Shown one piece after another: positions 56,102-64,000 of a stretch of 64,000 bases of DNA. Made by a program: the position numbers and the translations under genes. Location of the stretch: positions 6,266,001 to 6,330,000 of the forward strand of contig NC_018025.1 in assembly GCF_000266945.1 (NCBI RefSeq), given 5' to 3'. The notes under the pieces were generated by a model. That model saw nothing but the letters and a program-made list of their open reading frames with translations. It had not been told where the DNA came from and made no database searches. The stretch comes from Desulfomonile tiedjei DSM 6799. Lineage in GTDB: Bacteria; Desulfobacterota; Desulfomonilia; Desulfomonilales; Desulfomonilaceae. Within the stretch, counting starts at the first letter, position 1. Each line of letters starts with the position of its first letter.

Positions 56102-57373
56102 ATGATCACCCTGGATATCAGTCGTCATCCCTGCTTCAATGCAACTGCAAAAGGGCATTGCGGTCGGGTGCACCTTCCGGTAGCCAAAGAATGCAACATC
56201 AAATGCAACTACTGCAATCGCAAATACGACTGTGTGAACGAAAGCAGGCCTGGAATCAGCAGCGCCATTCTCGGACCGGAGCAGGCAGTTCAATATCTCC
56301 AGAATGTGTTGAGAAAACTGCCGAATATAACGGTTGCAGGTATTGCCGGACCGGGTGATGCATTCGCAAACCCTGAAAAGACACTGGAGACGCTTTCACT
56401 GGTGCGCCAACATTTCCCGTCCATGCTCCTGTGTCTCGCCACAAACGGCTTGAATGTGGAACCGTACGTCCCTGCGCTGGCAGCACTGCAAGTGTCCCAC
56501 GTTACGATTACAGTTAATGCAGTAGATCCGGACATAGGGGCCAAAATCTATCGATGGGTCCGGGACGGAAAAGTGGTGTACCGTGGTCGCAAGGGGGCAG
56601 AATTACTTCTGAAACGACAAATGTCAGCCATTGTCGCGCTCAAGAGTGCAGGCATAACGGTAAAGGTGAATACCGTCGTAATTCCGGGAATCAACGATCA
56701 GCACGTTTGTGAAGTAGCGGCCCGGGTTGCGGAACTCGGCGCGGACATTCAGAATTGCATGATTATGCACCCGAATGCCGGAACTCCTTTCGAAGATATT
56801 CCCGAACCGTCGCATGAAGACATGAAAATTATCCGGTTCCAGGCCGAAAAGATGATCCCGCAGATGAAACATTGCGCGAGATGCAGAGCGGACGCTGTCG
56901 GGCTTCTGGATCAGGATTGTTCGGAAGAGTTTCGAGATGAACTCGTGTCCTGTGCAGGGAAATTTCAGTCTGCACCTTCAGACAAACCCTATGTGGCAGT
57001 GGCGACTCTAGAGGGTGTCCTGGTCAATCTCCATCTTGGTCATGCTCACGAATTCCATGTCTGGGGTAAAACCGATTCCGGATTCCAGCTCATCGAAAAA
57101 CGGCCGGCTCCGGAACCCGGGTTGGGGGCTGAACGCTGGACCAGGTTGGCGGAAGTCCTGCATGATTGTCGAGCCGTACTCGTGGAAAACGTGGGCGATA
57201 CACCTCGGGCGGTTCTCTCCGAGCACAACATCATCCCCGTGGAGATGACCGGACTCATCGAAATGGGTTTGGAAGCTGTTTACAACGGATCGAATCTTTC
57301 CGCTTTTAAAGCACGCCGAAAGAACAAAGGATGCAGCCGATCCGCATGCGGAGATGGAACCGGATGCGGTTGA
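56102..57373 (+). CDS. nifB: radical-SAM cofactor biosynthesis protein NifB with NifX domain
   Basis: 423 residues. N-terminal HPCFN, then the radical SAM motif ECNIKCNYCNRKYDC; TVAGIAGPGDAFANP and CARCRADAVGLLDQD follow. Residues ~300-400 are a NifX/NafY-type domain (VAVATLEGVLVNLHLGHAHEFHVW, in parts), so this is the fused form. The C-terminus is Cys-rich (GCSRSACGDGTGCG). It builds the 8Fe-9S-C core used by NifEN. It starts 12 bp after nifN and ends the operon before an insertion element. Confidence 0.95.
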   Translation: MITLDISRHPCFNATAKGHCGRVHLPVAKECNIKCNYCNRKYDCVNESRPGISSAILGPEQAVQYLQNVLRKLPNITVAGIAGPGDAFANPEKTLETLSLVRQHFPSMLLCLATNGLNVEPYVPALAALQVSHVTITVNAVDPDIGAKIYRWVRDGKVVYRGRKGAELLLKRQMSAIVALKSAGITVKVNTVVIPGINDQHVCEVAARVAELGADIQNCMIMHPNAGTPFEDIPEPSHEDMKIIRFQAEKMIPQMKHCARCRADAVGLLDQDCSEEFRDELVSCAGKFQSAPSDKPYVAVATLEGVLVNLHLGHAHEFHVWGKTDSGFQLIEKRPAPEPGLGAERWTRLAEVLHDCRAVLVENVGDTPRAVLSEHNIIPVEMTGLIEMGLEAVYNGSNLSAFKARRKNKGCSRSACGDGTGCG

Positions 57374-57439
57374 TCATAATGCCGGGTGATGGGAATGGAA
57401 ATCCAAGGGAATCCATAGAGCGAATGCCGAAAATCTTGA

Positions 57440-57806
57440 CGTTTATCCGACGCTCCAATACAAGATATTGGTAGGGACCGGCGTCCCTTGTATGTTTCTG
57501 TCCATGAAGTACTGAATCTCTGGAACCGGTACCGAGCTGAGGGGAGGGGCTGATACTGGATCAATGATACGAGGTACTTCAAAAAATAGGACTCTTGGTT
57601 GCCAAGATATAAGAGTCCTGATAGAGGGGGGATGCACGTCTGTCAGACTCTCTGCAGGAGTCGGGCAGAGGCACCGGTAGATCGTTCGTCCCTTGGTCCT
57701 CTGAGACTGCCCGGCAGCTGGATCACCGGAGGCCTTCGTGTAAAAAGCCCGAACAGTCGCCTGGACTCGTTGAGAAGTCCGTATCCACAAGGGTGGGATG
57801 TTACAC
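57440..57806 (+). ncRNA. structured left end of the IS110-type element, candidate bridge RNA region
   Basis: The non-coding ~370 bp before the transposase contains a perfect 9-bp hairpin (AGGACTCTT 57588-57596 with AAGAGTCCT 57611-57619) and further pairing sequences (GGCAGAGGCACCGGTAGATC opposite GATCACCGGAGGCC). In IS110-group elements one non-coding flank encodes the bridge RNA that pairs with target and donor DNA. Exact limits not defined here. Confidence 0.4.
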
Positions 57807-58748
57807 ATGCATGAAGAAGTTTTTGTTGGCATAGATATCTCTAAAGATCAGTTGGATGCGCATGTGCTGCCAAAAGGCATGCACACCACCGTCAAGAATG
57901 ACACTCAAGGCATCGACTCGCTGATTGAGATCCTCCACGCAGAGACCCCCATGGTAATCGTGATGGAAGCCACCGGAGGCTACGAGATAACCGTTGCGGC
58001 CCAGTTAGGTCTCGCCGGCCTGCCGATCGCTGTCGTCAACCCTGGTCAGGTGCGGGACTTTGCTAAAGGCATCGGAAAACTCGCCAAGACAGACGCCATC
58101 GATGCTTATGTGCTGGCACGCTTTGCCCAAACGGTTAGGCCCATACCGAAGCCGCTGCCAACGGAGGACGAAAAGCAAATCAAGGAACTCGTAACACGTC
58201 GAAAGCAGCTTGTTGATTTGCGTGCATCAGAAAAGAATCGCCTCCATCGAGCCCGTTCCAATCGCGTGCAGCGCAGCATTCAAACGGTCATAGCAGCCCT
58301 AGATAAGGAAATCGAAGACATCGATAAAGATGTCGATGACCTTATCAGGAAATCGCCTCTGTGGCGTGAAACAGAGGAACTCCTCCGAACCTTCAAAGGC
58401 GTGGGCCCCATAACTGCCAGAGTGCTCATGGCAAAACTGCCCGAACTGGGACATGTCAGCCGTCATGAAATCAGTCGCCTCGTCGGCCTGGCGCCTCTCA
58501 ACAAAGACAGCGGAAAGAAGAAAGGCAAGCGCGAGATTTCGGGTGGACGGGCGGATGTACGCTCAACCCTGTATATGGCTGCAGTCGCGGCCATAACGTC
58601 CAATGTAGTCATCAAGCCTTTCTATCAACGCCTCATTGAGGCTGGAAAACCTTTCAAGGTTGCCATCACGGCTTGTATGCGTAAGATGATCGTCATCCTA
58701 AACGCAATGCTCAAGAAAAAACAGCCTTTCCAGGTAGTTTTTCCTTGA
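57807..58748 (+). CDS. IS110-family transposase
   Basis: 313 residues from the ATG at 57807, nine bases after GTGGG. N-terminal RuvC-like DEDD domain: Asp10 (FVGIDISK), Glu54 (VMEATGGYE), Asp96 and Asp99 (KTDAIDAYVLA). A coiled linker (residues ~120-185) leads to the Transposase_20 domain (TFKGVGPITARVLMAKLPEL, RLVGLAPLNKDSG, EISGGRADVRSTLYMAA) with serine candidates at 235-253. Intact. These elements have no classical terminal inverted repeats and are guided by a bridge RNA. It sits between nifB and nifA. Confidence 0.9.
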   Translation: MHEEVFVGIDISKDQLDAHVLPKGMHTTVKNDTQGIDSLIEILHAETPMVIVMEATGGYEITVAAQLGLAGLPIAVVNPGQVRDFAKGIGKLAKTDAIDAYVLARFAQTVRPIPKPLPTEDEKQIKELVTRRKQLVDLRASEKNRLHRARSNRVQRSIQTVIAALDKEIEDIDKDVDDLIRKSPLWRETEELLRTFKGVGPITARVLMAKLPELGHVSRHEISRLVGLAPLNKDSGKKKGKREISGGRADVRSTLYMAAVAAITSNVVIKPFYQRLIEAGKPFKVAITACMRKMIVILNAMLKKKQPFQVVFP

Positions 58749-58805
58749 CAAGAAACACAGTCGCTGCCGGTCCATTTTGTCGATATCATTGATTATATTG
58801 AAGAT

Positions 58806-58827
58806 GTGCCGGCACGGAGGCCGGCAC
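58806..58827. repeat. REP-like palindrome arm
   Basis: GTGCCGGCACGGAGGCCGGCAC: single-arm copy of the family described at 7787, about 60 bp after the transposase stop. Confidence 0.55.
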
Positions 58828-59056
58828 CCACCAATATTTCCTAACTTTCAATCGGACATTAGTTTTGGCAACGGGAATAGCCATCGCCCATCCAGTCAGA
58901 TCGAGTCTCTTCACCGGGTGTTGAAATCCAAAAAATACAATTGCGTACATTGAATATCAAAAAGCTACATAATAGTAAGATGCTTTCTGTCTCTCTTTCC
59001 TTTTGACAATATGTAACACTTCATTATCGCCTGCATTTTCTCGGTCCCACCAATTT

Positions 59057-59071
59057 TGGCATACATGTGGC
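59057..59071 (+). promoter_or_regulatory. candidate sigma-54 promoter of nifA
   Basis: TGGCATACATGTGGC keeps the invariant GG and GC with ten bases between them, but differs from the -24/-12 consensus at three other positions. It lies about 120 bp before the nifA start, which fits autogenous or NtrC control. Weaker than the nifH promoter. Confidence 0.4.
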
Positions 59072-59178
59072 AACCGGGCGGAATACATGCATCCATTGCA
59101 TATGCATACCGGAGGGCAGCATTGGAGAAGTCCCAAAGATGAATGTCTTCTCCTATTTCCCCGTATTGGAACAGGATT

Positions 59179-60717
59179 ATGCCTCGTAAAACCAAGGAAT
59201 TGGAATTAAAGGTTCTTTTCGACATCAGTCAGATAATCGGGCAGGCTTTGGATCTGGACCGGACTCTGGAAGTAGTGCTCGGGATTCTCTCCGAATCCCT
59301 TTCCATGAAAAGAGCTACCATTACTGTCACCGATGAAGACGAAGATCATCTGAGAATCCGAGTCTCGCACGGTCTGACCGAGCGGGAACGGCGAAAAGGT
59401 GTATATCATTCTGAAGAAGGGATAACCGGACTGATTTTTCGCTCAGGAGAGCCTGTGATTGTCCCGGATATCAGCAGGGAACCTCTTTTTCTGAACAAGA
59501 CCGGGGCCCGACAAATCGACAAGGGAACGATATCCTTCATTGGTGTGCCCATTAAGATTCAAGGAAGACCCGTTGGGGTGCTGAGCGTAGACAGGCTTTT
59601 TGGAGACGAAGTATCTTTCGAGGAAGACGTAAGATTTCTTACGATTCTTGCTGCAGTAATCGCTCAATTGGTGAGTCTGCACGAGCAGGTGAGGGCGCGG
59701 GAGAGAAGTCTCATCCGGGCAAACCGCTCTCTCAAAGCAAATATTTCCCGCAAGGCCGGTAGTTTTTTCAACATGGCGAAGAGTGTTGCCATGATGCAGG
59801 TGCAAGAATTGATTCGCAAAGTGGCACCGACCAGAGCCACTGTGTTGCTCCTGGGAGAATCGGGAACCGGAAAAACCCTGGTTGCTCAGATAATTCACGA
59901 GCTAAGCAAGTGTGGCGGAGCGCCTTTCATCAAAGTGAATTGTGCCACGCTCCCGGAGAATTTGCTTGAATCCGAACTCTTCGGCCATGAAAAAGGCGCA
60001 TTCACCAGCGCGGGTGAGTCGAGAATGGGTCGTGTAGAAGAGGCTGACGGCGGCACATTGTTTCTCGACGAGATCGGCGAACTGGCTCTCGCAACGCAGG
60101 CCAAATTGCTGCGGTTTCTTCAAGACAAGGAATTCGAACGACTGGGGAGCAACAAGACCAGGACGGTTGACGTGCGGATAATCACTGCAACAAACCGGGA
60201 TTTGGAAGAGGCTGTACGACAAGGCTCCTTTCGATCCGACCTTTTCTATCGGCTCAATGTGTTTCCGATCAGGGTTCCTGCAGTGAAGGAGCGCAGAGAA
60301 GATATCGAACATCTCATCAAATTCTTTGCCGGGACTGCCCGAAGAGAATACGGGTGCGACTTACGATTCACGAACAAAGCTCTGAACGCTCTGGTCGAGT
60401 ATCCCTGGCCGGGCAATGTGAGAGAATTGGAAAATCTGATCGAACGCCTGGCAATCATTTCCAATGACGGCTTGATTAGTGAACGCGAGTTGAAACCATA
60501 CATCAGAGTCGTGGATCAAGACGACTGCTGCGAGCAATCGTTGGAATGCGGGTCCCTCGCACATACAGAAAAGTTCCGCATCAAAGTGGCTCTGGAGAGA
60601 CATCGAGGGGTACAGTCCTTGGCTGCGGAGGAACTTGGGATCACTCCACGACAAATAGGATACAAGATCAAGAAGTTCGGGCTTGAAGAATTCGTGGGAC
60701 GAACAAAAGAAAGTTGA
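59179..60717 (+). CDS. nifA: NifA-type sigma-54 activator
   Basis: 512 residues from ATG 59179 (AGGA two bases upstream; an ATG at 59143 with GGAGAAG further away is also possible). GAF domain (residues ~1-165; [21 protein letters not shown]), AAA+ domain with Walker [18 protein letters not shown] in place of the usual GAFTGA loop, Walker [12 protein letters not shown] and [16 protein letters not shown]-like [15 protein letters not shown]. The C-terminal HTH ([18 protein letters not shown]) matches NifA. It would activate the promoter at 47667 through the site at 47533. Confidence 0.9.
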   Translation: MPRKTKELELKVLFDISQIIGQALDLDRTLEVVLGILSESLSMKRATITVTDEDEDHLRIRVSHGLTERERRKGVYHSEEGITGLIFRSGEPVIVPDISREPLFLNKTGARQIDKGTISFIGVPIKIQGRPVGVLSVDRLFGDEVSFEEDVRFLTILAAVIAQLVSLHEQVRARERSLIRANRSLKANISRKAGSFFNMAKSVAMMQVQELIRKVAPTRATVLLLGESGTGKTLVAQIIHELSKCGGAPFIKVNCATLPENLLESELFGHEKGAFTSAGESRMGRVEEADGGTLFLDEIGELALATQAKLLRFLQDKEFERLGSNKTRTVDVRIITATNRDLEEAVRQGSFRSDLFYRLNVFPIRVPAVKERREDIEHLIKFFAGTARREYGCDLRFTNKALNALVEYPWPGNVRELENLIERLAIISNDGLISERELKPYIRVVDQDDCCEQSLECGSLAHTEKFRIKVALERHRGVQSLAAEELGITPRQIGYKIKKFGLEEFVGRTKES

Positions 60718-61012
60718 AGCAAATTGGGGAAACCCTTCTAATACGGACTTGCGGTTAAGATGATTTTGTAGAGTCAACGGCACGGACCTGCCCCGCAGGT
60801 CAGTGGCACCCAAATTCGACGTCGGCCACTGAGTACAGGGGTGCCACTGACCTTGACCTGCGGAGCCAGGTCAGTGGAAGCTCCCCGAGCATGACATCAG
60901 TCTTCGTGGTAGGGGTCGGCGTCCCTGCCGACCCACGTTCGGTTGAACACGTGCAGCGTAAAGATGAACATGCAACAAGGATTAACAAACCGTGCCCTGA
61001 TCTTCTGCATGA
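60718..61012. repeat. repeat-rich region between nifA and the activator gene
   Basis: Inverted repeats built on GACCTGC/GCAGGTC and GGTCAGTGGCAC/GTGCCACTGACC (60784-60880) plus the REP-like palindrome GGGTCGGCGTCCCTGCCGAC (60913-60934). Both flanking genes end here (convergent), so the hairpins may also stop transcription. Confidence 0.6.
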
Positions 61013-62860
61013 TCAGGAATGTGAACCCACAAATTCTAACGCCTTGGCAAACGTCTGGCTAAATTTCGGATGTGCGGCAAGCTCCAGATATCCGACTGTC
61101 TTTGCGATTTTTTCGGCTACTTGACGTTCCCGAGTTGATAGCAGCATCAGACGCGCTCCAGTGCCAGCGGCGTTTCCTACGTTCTGGAATCGTTCAAGAG
61201 GCACATTTGGAAGAAGTCCGAGGAAAACTGCACTCTCCACATTGATATTGGAGCCGAATGCCCCCGCGATGATAATCTTGTCGACATCGTCCTTGTTCAA
61301 TCCCGCCTCGGATAGTAAAAGCCTGGTTCCGGTAGATATTGCAGCCTTAGCAAGCTGGATTGCTACAATGTCTTTCTGGGTGAGAGTAATATCGTGACCG
61401 GTCCCGGACTTTTCTTCGGGAACAATGACGTATTCCGGATGGCCGGTTTTCTCGTCTATTCTGACTTCCGAGCGACTTCTATCGAACAATCCCATGTGAT
61501 TGACAATCCTGGCTTCGGCAAGTGACGCTACTGCATCGATCACCCCGGACCCGCATAAACCCAGAGCTGGAGCGTCCGCGATAGTCCGATAATGAAGCTT
61601 CTGTTCCTCTTCGGACCACGTGGTTGAGCTGACTGCTCCTTCAACGGCTCTCATGCCATGATGAATGTGAGCCCCCTCAAATGCCGGACCGGATGCACAA
61701 GAACACGAAGTGAGCCGACCTTCGACCGCCAGCACGATTTCCGTGTTGGTGCCGATATCCAGACCGAGAGTAACGCCTTCACACTCGAATATGCGACTTG
61801 CCGCAATCATCGCCACATGATCCCCTCCAACAAAACCGGCAATCAAGGGGGCAAAATACACGGATGCTCCGGTTGCGAGGTTCAGGCCCAAGGAACGTGA
61901 TTTCACTTCTATGGGAAGCGTTGCAGCCGGAACATAGGGAGATCTCGCCAAAGCATGAACCGGTAGCCCGACCAGGATATGGTGCATGGCAGAATTACCG
62001 ACGATTACTGCATGCTCGACCTGTTGAATGCCGGCTCCAGTCTTAGAAAGGAGATTCGCCAGGAGCTTGTTGAGGGAATCCACAACCAGTGCTTGCATCT
62101 GGCGGCTTTGGCTGGCACTTTCCCGGCAATAGGCAAGACGGCTCATCAAATCTTCGCCGTACGCGATTTGGGGGTTCATCCTTGCCTCGGAACCAATAGT
62201 ATCGCCGGATTCGAGATCCACCAGGAAAGCGGCGATTTTCGTTGTTCCAAGGTCTACGGCAAGGCCTAGAGAACGAGGCGCTGGAAACACGTCAAATCTG
62301 TTGATAATCTCCCGGTCTTGCAAAGTTACTGTTGTTAACTGTCTTCCGTGCTCTTTAGGAATTTCCTGCCGCAGAAGCTCCATATCGATCGTCGGATTCT
62401 CGACATTGTGTTCCGACTCCAGCTCACGGACGATCTGCTGCCAGGTAGAAACCGGATGATGGATGGCGGGAGCTTCGGTTGAAATAACATACCGCCGACT
62501 GGCAGGCTCCACTTCGATTTCGTAATCCAATCCTTCAAGCTGCAAATTCTGTTTTCCAACCAGGGATTCCGGCGGAATCTCGATCTTCACCGGGCCGAGA
62601 ACTTCGGTCTGACAAGCCAGGCGAACTCCCTGGTTCAACTCGTCCGCAGACAATAATTTCGTTTCCGATTCGGTAGGCTCGTTTACTGTCCCTTCCAGGA
62701 GGCGAATCCTACAGCGCCCGCATTGACCTCTTCCTCCACAGGGAGCTGTCATGATTTTCTGATCCTGAAAAACAATGAGCCTGGCAGCATCCAACACGGT
62801 CATATGTTCCTGAACGTCGACGCGACGTCCGATGGGCTGAAACTCTACGCAAACACTCAA
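61013..62860 (-). CDS. corrinoid activation protein, RACo/RamA type (2Fe-2S + ASKHA)
   Basis: 615 residues. An N-terminal [2Fe-2S] domain with Cys41, Cys47, Cys50 and Cys83 (TAPCGGRGQCGRCRIRLLEG), a linker, and an ASKHA/DUF4445 ATPase (LAVDLGTTKIAAFLVDLESG; VIVGNSAMHHILVGLP; LGLDIGTNTEIVL; IIAGAFGSNINVESA). Proteins of this type use ATP to reduce Co(II) corrinoid back to Co(I). It would reactivate the methyltransferase whose end lies at 63771, and perhaps the CmuA-like protein. Not the 4Fe-4S RamA form. Confidence 0.9.
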   Translation of the reverse strand: MSVCVEFQPIGRRVDVQEHMTVLDAARLIVFQDQKIMTAPCGGRGQCGRCRIRLLEGTVNEPTESETKLLSADELNQGVRLACQTEVLGPVKIEIPPESLVGKQNLQLEGLDYEIEVEPASRRYVISTEAPAIHHPVSTWQQIVRELESEHNVENPTIDMELLRQEIPKEHGRQLTTVTLQDREIINRFDVFPAPRSLGLAVDLGTTKIAAFLVDLESGDTIGSEARMNPQIAYGEDLMSRLAYCRESASQSRQMQALVVDSLNKLLANLLSKTGAGIQQVEHAVIVGNSAMHHILVGLPVHALARSPYVPAATLPIEVKSRSLGLNLATGASVYFAPLIAGFVGGDHVAMIAASRIFECEGVTLGLDIGTNTEIVLAVEGRLTSCSCASGPAFEGAHIHHGMRAVEGAVSSTTWSEEEQKLHYRTIADAPALGLCGSGVIDAVASLAEARIVNHMGLFDRSRSEVRIDEKTGHPEYVIVPEEKSGTGHDITLTQKDIVAIQLAKAAISTGTRLLLSEAGLNKDDVDKIIIAGAFGSNINVESAVFLGLLPNVPLERFQNVGNAAGTGARLMLLSTRERQVAEKIAKTVGYLELAAHPKFSQTFAKALEFVGSHS

Positions 62861-63064
62861 ATTACGTTCTCCCTTCTATCGCTCCCAAGCAAAACCGGGG
62901 AAACCTCCCTATATGGAGTGTTTCCCCGAGCAATTAAGCTTCTATTTTGCGCTATTATACGATGGGATTGTATATTTTCCACCCTTTATTTCTCTTTGTA
63001 TCCGCGTCGAATTAAAGGTCGGAGACAAGACCGACTTTTTCAGCTCTGAAACAGACTGCAATCT
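62861..63064 (-). other. spacer with two hairpins between activation genes
   Basis: Between the MetH-activation-domain gene and the RACo-type gene. It contains a stable hairpin at 62897-62927 (GGGGAAAC with GTTTCCCC, plus inner CTCC/GGAG) ahead of the RACo gene, and the terminator-like stem below. The hairpin may reduce or separate transcription of the two genes. Confidence 0.5.
63014..63039 (-). terminator. probable terminator after the MetH-activation-domain gene
   Basis: AAAGTCGG and CCGACCTTT pair over 8-9 bp (one G-T) with an 8-base loop; on both strands T residues follow, so it may act in both directions. Confidence 0.5.
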
Positions 63065-63787
63065 TCATACTCTGTAGCGACACATTCTGTGAAGTGCGCA
63101 TTGCCGGCACGACTGCTCTTTTGACCATGCGGGCATCGCGGGTCCTATTCCCACAACGAAAGCAGACGTTTTTTGAGGAAGCATGAAATAGCTTGAAGTG
63201 AGTTTCACGCCGATTTCTTCAGCAGGTAAAACCTGGAAAAGCAATCCGAGGTTCTGTATCGGTAAGCCGGGCGTGCCAAAGAAGAGGGGACCTCCCGCGG
63301 TCAGGTTAGCGCCCGCTGCATGGGAACAGAGCAATTGACTGACTTCTGCGGCCAGGCTATCCACAGCCGCACTACCGATACCATCAAGAATGAGTGATTT
63401 CAGCAGATCCTTTTGCCTGTATTTAACGGCAGCCTCTTCCAACTGCTCGCCGATAGTGCAAATTGCCAGTCCGATATGCGTTGCATCTGGCGCTTTACGC
63501 TGCAACAGAGTTCCACATAAAGTTATGCCTCCGGCTAAAACTACTTGGTTGGGGGAGACCTCAAGGATTTGCAGGACCCGAGTGACAGCCCGTGCGCGAA
63601 TCAGAGTTCCCGACTGAACTTCTCCTGCTATCTTATCAAATTCCGCCAGGAGAATCGGAGCGACCGGCCTTTTTCGACCGGTCATTCCTGTGCGTCGCAA
63701 CATCTCGTCTCTGTCAAGGTGGACGGACAAATCACCAAAAATCCTGATTTCGCAGAGACGTTCAATCGCTTTATCGATATCGTCCAT
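63065..63787 (-). CDS. MetH-activation-domain-like protein with C-terminal Cys motif
   Basis: About 240 residues from the ATG at 63787 (MDDIDKAIERLCEIRIFGDL); a start at 63838 would overlap the upstream gene by 68 bp. Resembles stand-alone vitamin B12-dependent methionine synthase activation domains found beside UroD-type methyltransferases: GLAICTIGEQLEEAAVKYRQ, ILDGIGSAAVDSLAAEV, GTPGLPIQNLGLLFQVL, ending in a CRQCALHRMCRYR Cys cluster that could hold an iron-sulfur centre. Likely assists reactivation or loading of a corrinoid protein. Confidence 0.75.
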   Translation of the reverse strand: MDDIDKAIERLCEIRIFGDLSVHLDRDEMLRRTGMTGRKRPVAPILLAEFDKIAGEVQSGTLIRARAVTRVLQILEVSPNQVVLAGGITLCGTLLQRKAPDATHIGLAICTIGEQLEEAAVKYRQKDLLKSLILDGIGSAAVDSLAAEVSQLLCSHAAGANLTAGGPLFFGTPGLPIQNLGLLFQVLPAEEIGVKLTSSYFMLPQKTSAFVVGIGPAMPAWSKEQSCRQCALHRMCRYRV

Positions 63788-64000
63788 ACTCTTTCGAGGT
63801 CTCCATCCAAGCAGCAACGTTTTCCGGCCTCGCTTCATCGATCAGGGCAGAGGCGCTCATGATATATCCTCCGCCATCTCCGCAAACATCGATAAGCTTC
63901 TTCGTGTGCTCTTTCACCTGTTCCACAGTTCCTGTTGCCAACAGTGAATTAGGGAAATTGCCCATAATGCATACCGTATCGCCCAACTTCTTCTTGGCTT
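63771..64000 (-). CDS. UroD/MtaA-type methyltransferase, 3' end only
   Basis: Partial: the gene runs off the window. The visible 76 residues (KKKLGDTVCIMGNFPNSLLA, then KLIDVCGDGGGYIMSASALI and NVAAWMETSKEYGRY) are the C-terminal end of a uroporphyrinogen-decarboxylase-fold methyltransferase. Its place before a MetH-activation-domain gene and a RACo-type gene is typical of corrinoid methyl-transfer operons. The catalytic centre and the substrate class cannot be judged from this piece. Confidence 0.8.
   Translation of the reverse strand, partial: AKKKLGDTVCIMGNFPNSLLATGTVEQVKEHTKKLIDVCGDGGGYIMSASALIDEARPENVAAWMETSKEYGRYR

Noticed and set aside
58866-58881. Sigma-54 promoter upstream of nifA
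   Set aside because: TGGCAACGGGAATAGC has the spacing wrong by one base; the site at 59057 is better.

Overview
The window looks like the chromosome of a strictly anaerobic Desulfobacterota (deltaproteobacterial) organism, possibly a Desulfomonile-like sulfate reducer or dehalogenator. This is inferred from gene content only: a methanogen/clostridium-type nif operon with nifI1/nifI2, corrinoid methyltransferases with reductive activators, DUF3786 and TonB systems. I could not run database searches.

Layout. (1) 0.2-7.1 kb, minus strand: a cmuBCA-fmdB-like C1 methyltransferase operon (MtrH-like CmuB, UroD-like CmuC, methyltransferase-corrinoid fusion CmuA, FmdB zinc ribbon), an HPP membrane protein and a DcmR-type MEDS regulator. 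This resembles the chloromethane utilisation cluster of aerobic methylotrophs. (2) 7.1-9.3 kb: a gene graveyard with a truncated BchL/NifH-like reductase, a frameshifted nucleoside deoxyribosyltransferase, an ATPase remnant and a REP-like palindrome. (3) 9.4-34.7 kb: a large tetrapyrrole/metal handling cluster. It holds two tandem TonB-dependent receptors, two unknown secreted proteins, split MacA/MacB/ATPase export parts, DUF3786, a complete CobN-ChlI-ChlD chelatase, an ABC-2 exporter, a FecCDE-type importer with two binding proteins, and TonB with frameshifted exbB and exbD. (4) 34.7-37.2 kb: accessory remnants, including an integrase C-terminus abutting tRNA-Pro(GGG). (5) 37.3-40.7 kb: a MerR-controlled acyl-CoA ligase/acyl-CoA dehydrogenase operon. 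(6) 41-45.6 kb: TPR and ankyrin proteins (possibly one frameshifted gene), a DUF4139 protein and a MITE-like element. (7) 45.6-60.7 kb: CBS-domain proteins, then nifH-I1-I2-D-K-fdx-E-N-B behind a sigma-54 promoter with an upstream NifA site, an IS110-family element, and nifA. (8) 61-64 kb, minus strand: a RACo-type corrinoid activator, a MetH-activation-domain protein and the 3' end of a UroD-type methyltransferase.

Common thread: cobalt or other tetrapyrrole cofactors recur. Corrinoid methyl transfer sits at both ends, a metal chelatase with an uptake system lies between them, and NifA/sigma-54-controlled nitrogen fixation is the other major function. The points most worth checking are the anaerobic cmu-like operon, the chelatase-transport supercluster, several one-base frameshifts, and the IS110 element lying between nifB and nifA.
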